Position numbers and translations under genes: made by a program. The notes below the pieces were generated by a model that saw only the letters and a list, made by a program, of their open reading frames with translations, searched no databases and had not been told where the DNA came from. This document shows positions 31,449-42,048 of a DNA stretch of 64,000 nucleotides, piece after piece. Location of the stretch: contig CM060732.1 of assembly GCA_030704615.1 (NCBI GenBank), positions 38,049,053 to 38,113,052 of the forward strand, in the 5' to 3' direction. Within the stretch, counting starts at the first letter, position 1. Every line of letters starts with the position of its first letter. The stretch comes from Takakia lepidozioides. Its lineage: Eukaryota; Streptophyta; Takakiopsida; Takakiales; Takakiaceae.

Positions 31449-31910
31449 TAGATCAAGACAGATTTGGGGAGTTTGGGCATGGCATTGCCAACTCACCAAG
31501 GATTGGTGGTACAACCTGTGGAGTGAGTGTCATGAGAAAGGAAGATGACAACGAGTCTTGGACAGATCTGATGGAATTGGTGGATGAAGAGTGTACGTTG
31601 CTTGCTCAAACCAGTCAGGATCTAGATCAAGATGCACACCTAGATCAAGACAGATTTGGGGAGTTTGGGCATGGCATTGCCAACTCACCAAGCCTTGGTG
31701 GTACAACCTGTGGAGTGAGTGTCATGAGAGAGGAAGATGACAACGAGTCTTGGACAGATCTGATGGAATGGGTGGAGGAAGAGTGTACGTTGCTTGCTTG
31801 AACTAGACAGAATCTAGATCAAGATGCATACCTAGATCAAGACATACTTGGGGAGTTTGGGCATAGCGTTGCCAACTCATGAAGGATGGTGGTTGAGTGC
31901 ACAAGAGACA
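31449..31910 (+). repeat. 192-bp tandem repeat, about 2.4 copies
   Basis: TAGATCAAGACAGATTTGGG starts copies at 31449, 31641 and (diverged) 31833. The unit is 64 codons long, so a plus frame stays open across two copies and encodes repeated DRFGEFGHGIANSP and NESWTDLMEWVEEECTLLA segments. The third copy loses the frame. Origin inside the host element is likely. Confidence 0.85.
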
Positions 31911-32099
31911 TCAACGTGCATGACAACTTGGGATCAGATGTGAGTCCGTTGAAATCACCGGTTTGTGCCAAAAGCCAGAGTGTCTCTCCAGCTCTTGAAA
32001 CTGTAGATGTTGATGCAAGGATACTTGAATTCCCACCCACGGAGCAAAAGATGGGAGATTTGAGTACCGTTCTCTTTCTCTTCCCAAAACTTTGACGCT

Positions 32100-33600
32100 A
32101 TCCCTACATTCCAGATCAAGAATAAACACAACAAGAGTGTTGAAGAGTACCCTGGCTGATCTGATAACATTCAGAGGGTAGCCAATGAACTGTGACAAGC
32201 AAAGGGCATGGGACCCGGGGACGCTAGGAGATGTGGAAATGCTCAATGCAAGCACAAGCATTGAAGCAAAATAGGGGGCGCATGTCTTGTGTGGGAGGCG
32301 CTCATGACAGTTCAGGTCTTTGTAGAGACTAATCTGCAGCCTATGGAGCTGGGAAGGCAAAGGCAGAGCAGCTCAAATACCCAGATCGGCAGCATGCCCT
32401 CATAAGTTCCTTCAGGGGCACTTGGGGCAGAAACGACATCATCTGCACATGCACGAGAGCGGGAGATTGTGTCTGGCCTGGGGAAATCCCCCCTCAATGG
32501 CAACACCACAGAGCCCTCCTCTTCCGCTTCCCCAGAGTTTGATAAATCGGATGTCAACTAGAAGCATGTGAAGATTGGCACAAGGACCAAGCTGCTCTAT
32601 AGATAGATCTCCCCTCCTCTCCACTTCTGCACTTAGATTTTCTCTGCTCTCTACAATGGTTCTATGCAAGGAAAATCTTCTTCAAGGAGTGGTTGGTCCC
32701 CCATGTTTATCTATTATGCACAACATAACATCAGAGCCTCTTCAAGGCTACACGCATTGGGCTTGTCCCATGTTATTTCTGTTTTCTCGATACTGGTTTC
32801 GGTCATCGGTTTGTAATCCGTTTCCTGCTCGAAGGTTCTGCAGTACAGTCATAGTTCATCGGGATATCCGTTACGCCCTGTCATGTGTTAAACCTTATGG
32901 CAGCCTTCGGGCATAAAAGGTTTTTAAGTTTTTTCCCTTCAAATAATTCAAATAAAATTATGAGGCTCAGCACTCTTCTCTAATTTTTAAAAACAAAAAA
33001 AACAATATGCCCGTTATATACACCGGTACCATGGTATTACACGCTCGTGTAATGCACACCGGCGAAATTTCTTTATTTTTACCTCCAAGATCTTTTCTCA
33101 CAAGAAGCTATTAGGGGGGAGAAAGGGGAAAGGAGCCGTGAAAAGAAAAGAAATCATCCTATTTCCTTACGCAGGGTAATGCCCCAGGGGAAGGCCCTAG
33201 AATCTGGGAATGCCCTCCACTCATGGCATTACCCTATACTTACAATTTATACCCTTGTAAAGGACTGGCCTGGATTTCTTAGTTAGAGAGGATGGGGCGA
33301 GATTTTCCTCCGGGTAAGGCTGGCACTTTACGCCGGGTAAGGCTAGAGAGGAGGCACCTTGCCTCCTCGTGTCACCTAAGGTTCCTGCTCTCGTGAGCGG
33401 CCCGATCAAGGAGTCCCAGCCATCAAAATGCCGAAATCCTTGCTCAGGGTGAGGCCCCCATCCTGTCATGTGTTTTACATGCAATTCACCACTTTAGGTT
33501 CCATTGAGTCCAAAGAAAATGCCATCTTAGCCAGTTTTTTATGATCATGTTTTACACATAGCTCCTTATATTCCGGGCCACCCATATATTTCCTTAAGCT
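32100..33600. other. No gene; possible decayed primer site and a hairpin
   Basis: AACATCAGAGCC near 32727 resembles a damaged TGGTATCAGAGCC primer site after a pyrimidine-rich stretch. At 33173-33183 and 33225-33235, AGGGTAATGCC and its exact reverse complement form an 11-bp-stem hairpin. Nothing coding is supported. Confidence 0.35.
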
Positions 33601-34239
33601 ACACCCAAAGGTTAGATCCCGGGACACGTTTCAAATTTTCATCTGGCCACGTGGGCCAACCTGATGGGTGATGACCATGGGCTGATATTTTAGCAGCACC
33701 CATTGGTAGCGGCTGCAGGTGGACATTACCGAGCGGATGCAGGTGTCCCTGGCACTGTGCAGAGCAAGCACAGGCTTTGTGCCGGGCCCGATGTGGGCTG
33801 TGGCTGGGCTGCATGAAGACAAGTGGGTGAGCGATCGATCTTTGCTGGTGGGTGATGCAATTCTGAGAGATCTCGTAAAGAGAGAGCTTGGACACATGTG
33901 CATGGTGGTTGCACGCCAACAGAGGAGGGGGCCGCCTGCAGTATTCATGGCGCTGCCACCTGTGATGGAGTCAGTGCCACGGTGCCCAAGTCCCTCTTCT
34001 GGAATTTTGATCCCGTTGTGGATTTCATTTCTCGCAAGAGTACAAATGAGAAGAATCGAATTCTTCAACTTGTGCGGTGCCTGTCTTGTCTTCTTTGGAG
34101 TCTCTGAATCACCGCCTTTGGGGTGTCAACCATAGACCCATGCTCTGTCTCCCTCCTCTTTCTCTGTCTCGGTGCCCTTGACGGTTACCTTTCAACTCAG
34201 ATTTTCCCTCCCCTCTGTTATAACGTCTCGACACGCAAC

Positions 34240-35183
34240 ATGGTACGCTCACAGGCCCCACAAACCTCTCGGTCTGGGCACGCCCATGCAGCGCATGGAG
34301 CAAAGAGGGACTCTAGTAGCCGAGTGCCAAAGCCCTCGGGAATTTCTCGGGAAATTGGTGACAGCGTAGGGTGGTTGGAGGGGGGATCTGCGCACAGGGT
34401 GCCGCGTTCTGACCAGCCAAGGAGTGGTGAATCTCGACTTGCACCGGTTTCCCCACTCGCTCAGCTCCTCCAACAATCTCAGGTGAGCCCCATGGAACCT
34501 CTGGTGACCTGTGCAATAATCACGACAGCACGGTGATATGATGTATAAAGCACATTGTGATATTTCGAACTGAAGATTTTCACCTTGGAAACTTTCGTGT
34601 GAGATTTTGTGCACACTCCATTTTGAAAAGTGGAAGGATGCAGTCTTCAAAATCACAATCCAAACTGATCACAGATCTGGCAAGAGTTACTGAATAGTAC
34701 TGGTTGTGCTGCCTGATGTAGGTCAGAACCGGGGAGAATAACAGAATGCTTGTCACCATCACAGTTTTAGGCAGCCCTGGCCCTCTCAAAGTGGTTGTCG
34801 ATTCCAGTGCCTCAGTCCGAGACGTCATACGACTCGCCCTCGTGGCCTATGATCGTGAAAGAAGGCTCCCATCCCTGCCCATTGTTAGCACACGGTTTGA
34901 TCTATATTGTGGGTATGATGCATCCGAGCCCTTGGACGGGGCCCTGCGAATTGGACGCTTGGGGGTCAGACATTTCCTTATGTGCAAGAAAGTGGAAGAA
35001 GAAGCGCAGGAGTTCAAGCAATCGGAACAGTCCAATGTAGCGTCATGGCTGACCAAATTTTTGGTGTCGGCAGTGTCCAGCGTTTTTGTGGACATTGTGG
35101 AATGTAAGCGTCCAAATTGGGTTTTTGGAGGATTCTCCGTTGAGAGTTTGGAGCAGAACGCAGCCGTCATCAGATCAATCTAG
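34240..35183 (+). CDS. DUF7054 family protein, two exons, intact
   Basis: Exon 1 (34240-34482, 81 codons) starts at ATG after a CT-rich leader. It is Ser/Arg/Pro-rich and ends LAQLLQQSQ at the donor CAG-GTGAGC. The intron 34483-34721 ends GATGTAG. Exon 2 (34722-35183) continues in phase 0 with VRTGENNRMLVTITVLGSPG, then VVVDSSASVRDVIRLALVAY, RRLPSLP, FDLYCGYDASEPLDG and RHFLMCKK. That is the ubiquitin-like beta-grasp pattern of the plant DUF7054 family (N-terminal strands, a helix 'V..VI..AL..Y.REGRLP', a final 'FMLCKK'). The tail is soluble and ends in TAG at 35183. Predicted length is 234 residues with no stop or frameshift. Cellular role is unknown in the family. This is the most convincing host gene in the window. 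Confidence 0.8.
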
Positions 35184-36690
35184 TTTTATCTCTCCCTTTT
35201 ACAAGTGCGAACATACCAGGTGACAAAATTCCAATTGGCTTGCAGAGATTCTTGCAACACTGCCGTAGCATAGCTGAAGCTGTCAATGAGTAACATGGAC
35301 GAGTGTGGAGCAGAATACGAGCAAAAGGCTTTCTGAAGTTGCCAGCTCTTTCTCCCACTACTAATCATCCCCTTCACCAAATCCCCTGCACCAATTATGT
35401 TTGCAGAGGTTGTATTATACAATGTGAAATGGGACCTGGCTAAATTTAGGAGTTGATGCCCTAGCGAATGCATTCCAGATCCTCCTAGTCATTACCCTAC
35501 TGCAATGATTCTTGCGAGGAAGAAAGGTTCATGCCGGGGCAATCCCACCTGGAGAAGAACAAGTTACTCCTATGGATTGACCTTGTACAATAATCTAGTG
35601 AATTACCATGAACTTTCTCCAGAAGCAGTACGATATGAGCACAGTAGTTGCCCAAATTGTGCAGGCAGTCTACATAGCACACAGAATGCTACCAGTCTTG
35701 TACTGATCTTTACTGTAGGTACCCTCAAGATGAGTGCGAGCCAATTCCACAGGGTAAGACTGGTGAATTGTAGTGTAGTTCAGATTTAAGCCTATGCATC
35801 CTTTCGTGAGGAGAGGGTTCCAGTGAAGTTGGCGCTTTGTCGACCCAAATACTGTATATTCCAATGTGCAGAGCAGTGACTGTATGATACTTTTTCGAAT
35901 GTGTTTTGGTAGGTGTCTGTATATCCTTTTCTCCCTTCTGAACTTTTTCTAAGGTGAGCTGATCAAAGTGTAAATCATAAAGATAGGGCAGACACATGAC
36001 GATGTGTACAGACAGCTTTCACCTTTGCACAAGCTGAAGTTTTGTAAGTGGGGATTGTGAATCAGGAAATTTGTCACTCAGGACAATGTGCAGACCTATG
36101 TTATATTATGCTGTTCCGAGTATGCCAGTTCTAACTTCCGCAACAAGACTTGGACTTCATTAAGTGCTGACCACTTTGCTACTTACAAACCTGGCAACTT
36201 GTTATACTTTGTTTATGTGGTATCTAATGAGTCAACCATAGCACCTTGTTTGTCCCCAAAAACGTTGACAGCTAGAAAATATAAATGATAGAATGCCCTG
36301 GCTAGTCTGCCATGACCCTTCATGAGCAGATCAATTTGATCTAAGCCATGACAAACCTTCCAACCCCGTGTGTATCTTCGTTGGCAAGATGTGCTTGCAA
36401 CCATACTGTGAGTACCACTTCATGTTCAATTGGCAACTGTAGTTGGCATTTGAGCAGCTTGCCAAATTTACCTGGCACAGCTTACGCTACTCAATCTGTC
36501 TCTAAACTGTCTATTCCAGATACCCAATCTTTCACTTATGGAACTGCACGTCAGGGGCACATGGAAATTAGCCACTCAACAACAAAATTGTACTTCCATC
36601 TGGAGATATTCTTGATTCTCCGTGACACGAGACCTAATTACTAGTCTGCAGCTCTATCTCCCTCTCTTATGAGAGCACCGGGAGGTTCAG
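35184..36690. other. No gene seen
   Basis: Only frames under 100 codons, none with a recognisable domain. It includes the 3' flank of the DUF7054 gene. Confidence 0.5.
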
Positions 36691-36691
36691 G

Positions 36692-36985
36692 GTGGGTTCC
36701 CACAGTCTGGATAGAGTGTACTCAAAGACGTTGTTTGCCGTAGCCTTGTGGCCATTGACCCGCGCCCAGTTTGTGCAGAACATGAAGGGACAGAAACTAC
36801 CTTTATCAGGAGCTGACGTCGGTCTGCGGATAGAGACTGGTAGAAGGCACAACTTGCAATCTGTGCACCGTCTGTGCCCTGCTTGCCATGGGAATAACAG
36901 GAACATCGGAAATGATCAAGAATAAAATTTCTTCTTTCACTGCCCTTTCTACTATGAGGGCCGTGGGATACCGGGATAGCTAATC
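36692..36985 (+). pseudogene. Fragment with a retroelement-type CPxC...HCP zinc motif
   Basis: The plus frame reads RHNLQSVHRLCPACHGNNRN, then NDQE-stop-NFFFHCPFYYEGR. The arrangement 'R.CPxC...E..HF..HCPxY...R' is common at the C-terminus of non-LTR reverse transcriptases. The frame has a stop and no RT beside it, so it is a small relic. The assignment rests on this short motif only. Confidence 0.4.
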
Positions 36986-37282
36986 TCTCATGGAGGTTTT
37001 CCAGCTGACCTGCCTCTATCGTTGACTCTTTAGACAATCCCATGAGCAATAGTTGCTCTTGGGCTGGTGCCTATCTCTTTCTTGTTCTGCCTTCCTCTTG
37101 TCCCATAAGCTCTTTGAGCTTCCCGCGGATGTTATAAGATACCATCTCATTTCAGGTCATGGATGGGAAATTTAGTTTGTGTGAGCCTCTCTTTCCGGAC
37201 TAGATCTCTAGATATAAAATTCCAAAATTTTGGGACTCAACTTGTTTAAGATTAGAAAGCAGACGGCAAATCTCACTTGTTT

Positions 37283-38080
37283 CTAGCTGAAAGGGTTCGT
37301 TCTCCGATAGAAGGTGTCCCTTATTACAGGCTTGCGAGCATGTGCTGGCTTGGCAAGGTTGGCATGTGATGTAGTACTTCCATACACACTCGGTGCCGTC
37401 TGGTATGCCCCACTTTCCTTTACTAAAGTAGGATTATTGTTGCAGTAGGCAATGCTATGTTTGCAGTAGTAAGTTTCTTTCGGACATTTTGAACAATGTG
37501 GAGTTACAGCGTTTCTTCCTATGTCATACTGAAATTGGGGTCCATCAAATCGAGTCGGTATGCGTTGACCAATCTCAGCATATTTTTCCTTCATCTTCTT
37601 AATCTCATGGCCTGCCATTGCAAGAGCTGTCTTCAAATGTTTTCCTTCTTCCTTGATTTGGCTGCGGTATTGCTTAGTGCGGCACACGTTGCTACACTCA
37701 TCGCGCTTTGAAAAATCTGAACTAAGAAGGCCTTTATTCTCTGTTTGAGACTTGGCATACGTGCTCTTGTCAATGTATCCATCGCCGTCTGAGACCCATG
37801 GATGCTCTTTTTGAAAGAATACATCGTTGGTCTGGAAACCTTGTCTGGCAGTGTGAGATTGCATCTGCTTCCCCTTGAAGGCACTTCGACTCTTGGGCAA
37901 TCTATTGGTATATGGATTCGGGGAATCTGCTGTGCCCACATTGATGTAGCTTGTGGTGGCGAAAACTCCTTGAAGGGCACGCTCCGTCAGCTGATTGTTA
38001 TTCATCTTAAATAACCTTGCTCCTGGAACTAATTGCCCAGGTGGGACCTCAACTATATTCTTCGAGCCATAAATGATCAA
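37283..38080 (-). CDS. Unidentified host-like exon, 265 codons, Cys/Tyr-rich end
   Basis: A long minus-strand frame that begins not at ATG but just after a plausible acceptor (ACTTCAG at about 38085), with an in-frame TAA upstream, so an earlier exon is expected. The protein reads like a structured host protein: YINVGTADSPNPYTNRLPKS, FKGKQ, KEHPWVSDGDGYIDKSTYAK and LLSSDFSKRDE. It ends with a Cys/His-rich part (CSKCPKETYYCKHSIAYC) and the tail RDTFYRRTNPFS. Repeated short 'KGKQ' and 'F...W.S.GD.Y.D' patterns recall microtubule-associated flagellar proteins such as the CFAP96/C4orf47 group; this is a weak resemblance from memory. No membrane segment or signal peptide. Confidence 0.5.
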   Translation of the reverse strand: MIIYGSKNIVEVPPGQLVPGARLFKMNNNQLTERALQGVFATTSYINVGTADSPNPYTNRLPKSRSAFKGKQMQSHTARQGFQTNDVFFQKEHPWVSDGDGYIDKSTYAKSQTENKGLLSSDFSKRDECSNVCRTKQYRSQIKEEGKHLKTALAMAGHEIKKMKEKYAEIGQRIPTRFDGPQFQYDIGRNAVTPHCSKCPKETYYCKHSIAYCNNNPTLVKESGAYQTAPSVYGSTTSHANLAKPAHARKPVIRDTFYRRTNPFS

Positions 38081-38167
38081 AACTGAAGTTTATGAGCTCT
38101 TAGCTCAATCTCTCAAGAGTTTCTTCCTTTCATTTCTCTAGAAACTGCGCCCACTCCCCACCCCAAT

Positions 38168-38206
38168 CCCCCCCCCCCCCCCCTCCCCACCACCACCACC
38201 ACCACC
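38168..38206. repeat. Poly(C) and (CAC)n microsatellite
   Basis: Sixteen C in a row (38168-38183), T, then CCCC and about six ACC/CAC triplets. It lies just upstream of the minus-strand exon ending at 38080. Confidence 0.9.
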
Positions 38207-38378
38207 GTCTCCAAACACCTCGTGGAGTCGTCCACTCAAACCCAAGATTTCTGAGCCAGATGCGAACCGAATATGATAGAACAAATAACAGGAGAGGTCG
38301 TATGTAATCAGATTGTGAACCTTGTCAATTCGTTGCTCTCTGTCAGGACACAGTGTCATCGACACGAAAGGTTAACAG

Positions 38379-39330
38379 ATGAGGTGGGAGACCCAACACC
38401 CTCCTAGCGTTTTGATGGAATGTGTAATTTACTTCCTGCAATATAGCAAGATTCACCTGAAGAGTTCTGTTTCAATGAGAAAACTAACTATGCAAAGTTC
38501 CCTTGAATTTCTAAGGTCAAAAGCATTAGTAGTGCCTGCTCAAGACATGCAGACTGAGAGCCCTTCAAGCTTGAATTGCTTAAACAAGTTTGGCCTTGCC
38601 AGACGTCCCAGATGCTCTAAAGTCGGGCGAATACGCACTCCTATCACGTCTGTCCTGAAATGTTGGGGCAACCGCAGAATCCCGACGTTACATGCCCAAT
38701 CTTTCAAAGCCAAAGCACTGGTTCCACACCTCATCCACTTGGCAGACAGGAGAGAAGTTGATTCACCTAAACTTTGTATGTTGGGGAGCTGGAAATCACA
38801 TACCCATTTTGGAGGAACGAGGAATCGTCCAACCGTTTCGGGAGACCGCTGGACGTTTCTCTTCAACAGTAAAACGTCAGATGACCATACAGAGGAGACG
38901 AGGCGACACGCTGGAACCGGCGTGGCCGACGACAACTGTTGTGCTTGAGTTGAATCTCTTCGTGGTGACCCAAACCAATTTTTTCCTCACAGGGAAAGAA
39001 AGAAGAGACTTCAAATCGTCATAACGTCCACAGAGGGCCAGGAGAGTCTTCATCTGAATGATCTATACGTGTATTGGGCACCGGAACCTGGAGATATTGG
39101 AATGAGGTACGTGACCAACAGTAAGGTGATGGCCGTTTGAGTGAGATCACATACCTTGGCGTTGAACTGCAACCCCACAAACTGCTCCGGTAGTTGTTAT
39201 AATCTAGCGGAGACTACGCCCTGAAGGGTAAGTGATACAACTTAATTACTTGCTCTAGCAATCTACCAATTTGAGTATAGTATGACATTGTTCTCTGACT
39301 CTTATTATTAGGACTTCTTCAGACTTTTGC
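38379..39330. other. Unresolved stretch; overlapping open frames on both strands
   Basis: A 189-codon plus frame (38379-38948) overlaps a 131-codon minus frame (38540-38935). Neither shows a domain. The minus frame ends in basic, Leu-rich text (HLGRLARPNLFKQFKLEGLS) and would lie upstream of the 37283-38080 exon, so it could be an earlier exon of that gene. Undecided. Confidence 0.25.
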
Positions 39331-39336
39331 AGAGTT

Positions 39337-39954
39337 ATGGCGGACTCAACTTGGGACACAGATACCCCACTTACCCCACAACCGATAAGCCCACGATCGC
39401 TCGAAAACTCCCACACTAATACGCTGAGTCCAGAAATCCCAAGGACAGGGACAGGAGCAAGGGACCCTTTTAAAAGTGATCACGATTTTGAAGAGCGAAC
39501 TATGCGCAAGCCAGCGGTCATGACCTGGATAGACCGACGATCTTTGCACTGTGGCAAAGCGTGCGCAATTCCCCCCGACTAGCATCACCACCCAATCCTG
39601 AAGAATATAAGTCATTCGGACATGCAACCTTTCAGGCAGAGCAGGGTGGAAGAATGGCTTGTGCGTGCACATAAGAGAAACCCAAAGGAGAAATTCGGCC
39701 CCTATCTATGTAGAGCGGCTGCTCTGGCCTGTTCTGAACTCAAAAAAAGCAGGAAACAATGTTTTGGAGATGAATACAAAGACCACATTGATAAATTTGT
39801 TATGAGACTTTTCTATGGTATGAAACTAAAGCTCGAGCGCTCGGAGTCAGTGATCCTGGGAGTGGATGAGGAGACATTCATTTTACAACTTCTGATAGAA
39901 GAGTGTGAGACACAGTACAACTCTGGCGAACTTTATCCACAGCAAGGACACTAG
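39337..39954 (+). pseudogene. Unrecognised 205-codon frame with one TAG
   Basis: From ATG at 39337 the frame runs 81 codons to TAG (39580-39582), then continues in the same frame to TAG at 39954. The first part is Pro/Ser/Thr-rich (MADSTWDTDTPLTPQPISPR); the second is helical and basic-acidic (EEWLVRAHKRNPKEKFGPYL, KLKLERSESVILGVDEETFI). A start follows a splice-like context (TTATTAG at 39311). I do not recognise it. It may be a gag-like or host gene with one nonsense mutation, or two unrelated frames. Confidence 0.3.
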
Positions 39955-39989
39955 CACGGGCTTTCCGAGAAAATGTCGGCTCCTTAAGA

Positions 39990-40231
39990 CTTACCAAGCT
40001 CAATAGGGGTTTCTGAGACTTTCATTGGGAGCTATGATCCGTGTAGAAACACTAACCCTCTCAAATGTAGTACCACACACGTGATAAGAGAGAGATTTGC
40101 TTACATTAATATCCAAGAATTAACGATAGAGAGAGACAAAAGTCTCTCTTAATGTTAAGTGACATCTACTCTTGAGATTTCAAGAGCTGTAATGAATACA
40201 TTTGGATGAATGTTCAATTATCATCCAACCC
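39990..40231 (-). repeat. Probable copia 3' LTR portion
   Basis: Adjacent to the polypurine tract AAGGGGAGGG of the copia relic. The far border is not visible. No coding content. Confidence 0.3.
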
Positions 40232-41400
40232 TCCCCTTAATGAAAACACTCAATCATCTACATCCAAATCCTAAGACCGGTCACTGATTAAAAAAAATCA
40301 AACAAGTCCAATGGAACCATAGCATAGAGAATGGTTGGGGGAATGGTGAGCAAGTCAGCCCACATATCTTCAGCTGAACAAAACTGTAAGCTCAATGTCC
40401 TTATTCTCAACTTTCTCACCAAGAAGTGATACAGTAATTCAATATGTTTGGCTCTGTCGTGAAATTGAGGATTCCATGTCAAGGCAATACAGGACTGTTT
40501 ATCACTTGTAACAATAAAGACGTGTGGATTTAGGTTGTGGAAATCATAAATTTTTGAAGTAGTTTGCGGATCCAAATTCTCTCTTTAGCTGCTCATGCTG
40601 CAGCTACATACTGTGATTTCGTGGATTAAAGAGCAATCGTAGCTTGTTTCCTACATAGCCTGAAGTAGACTTACTAGACTCAGGATCACCCACCCAATCA
40701 CTATCTGTCCAGCCTTCAAATTGAAAGTGGGACTCTTGCTTGGATCGAGGAGCAATATATGTAATCCCCAATTTACTTGTAGATTTCTTATTTATTTTTT
40801 GGATAAAGGGGGAAATATTCTTTATTTCCCCGATATTTTATTTATGAGGTGAAAAATAAAACCCCATAGGGCCATATAGCAAACACACCACCTGGTGAGG
40901 GACCAACCCAGAGACTAAAATAGAGAGAGAACCATCCTGCTGGATGAATGAAGGAGCTACCACCATAGACAGACCCCTATGGAAAAGCTAAGAAAGAAGC
41001 TAGAGCCTAGGGGCTGTGAGCTCCAGCGTCAGAGACCAGAACACGATTTGCAATGCGAAGGCGCCAGATCGAGCAACTGAGAGACAGGGCCCTAGCACAC
41101 AATTCGGCCAGGGCAACCATCCGGGCCTAGAGGAGAAGAGAGAGCCAAGCCTGGACCGGTGGCGTAAAGGGATAGATAGAGTGTAAATGGACGATTTGAG
41201 ACTCGGAAATGCAGGAGTTTGAGAGCCAGGCCCGGGGAGATGCTGGTGGAGTCTCCCTTTACGACGCCCCTGGAGGAAGATCGCAGCAGCAGGGCCATCA
41301 CCCAGAGCCGAGTCCCAATCCTTAGATTTTAGGTATCAAAAAATGCGGTTAACAACATTCCCGGCAATGCAATATACTTGGATTGCCCAGATAATTTATA
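40232..41400 (-). pseudogene. Ty1/copia RNase H end, split by a LINE
   Basis: Minus strand. VNRIF-stop-YLKS (about 41360-41330) joins, after removal of a 536-bp insert, STSKLGITYIAPRSK, then GWTDSDWVGDPESSKSTSGY, a damaged YVAAA box, DKQSCIAL and FHDRAKHIELLYHF. These are the successive RNase H motifs at the 3' end of copia pol. Stops and indels show it is dead. The sequence CATTAAGGGGAGGGTTGGATG on the minus strand (about 40240-40220) is a fitting polypurine tract and LTR start, so the 3' LTR should lie leftward. Confidence 0.7.
40787..41322 (-). mobile_element. 5'-truncated LINE inserted in copia pol
   Basis: A 536-bp insert flanked by TAGATTT (40780-40786 and 41323-41329). On the minus strand it ends in an A-rich tail (CCAAAAAATAAATAAG). 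Removing it and one TAGATTT restores the copia frame across the junction. No protein is recognisable because only the 3' end was copied. Confidence 0.65.
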
Positions 41401-41955
41401 TATTGTATCTGAGCTAGCTAGTGCTCAAACGATCCATAGAGATCTAACAAGAGTCAACACTACCATAGTACATGGGCAATTTTGACACAAATTTTAATAT
41501 TTCAAAGATTGTTGAAAATTTGGAAATTGAATTTGAGAAAGTAAATAACTTGTGAATGGTAATAAAGCATCTTTGGGAATATTTCATATATCGAAATGGA
41601 ATTCTCAAAATAAAATAAATATTCGATCTTGGTACTACATTAGTAGATAGGCTAGTCAAACGACTATCAAAGAAGATCTAAAATATATTATATTTAAACG
41701 AAATTTTGCATCAATATAGTACACCATAAACACACATATGTTGAACAATACTATTCCTAGGCATAAAAAGCCCATGAAAGAATATTCATGGTGAAAAAAA
41801 AACTCAAATAAGTCATGGAGACAGTTGAGTCAACATTTTAAAGTGTCATTTAAGCATGTACATAACCATTTATGTTGTTAATGCTTGGATTCCAACAAAC
41901 TTGTCTCATAAACTTTATAGAGTTATGTCATGCGGCATCAACTTAAGGATGAGAA

Positions 41956-42048
41956 TCTAAGGTGTCATCCTAACAGCACCACTATTGGTGCATTTGAACT
42001 TCAAATGAGTAGTTTCTCCAACAATAACTTTCTTTTGATAATCAGATT
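41956..42048. repeat. Long target duplication, left copy (93 bp)
   Basis: Identical over 93 bases to 43619-43711. It starts TCTAAGGTGTCATCC and ends ATAATCAGATT. Confidence 0.9.

Noticed and set aside
33719-34135. 138-codon plus frame upstream of the DUF7054 gene
   Set aside because: No domain, overlapped by two equally long minus frames, and it runs into the leader of the DUF7054 gene.
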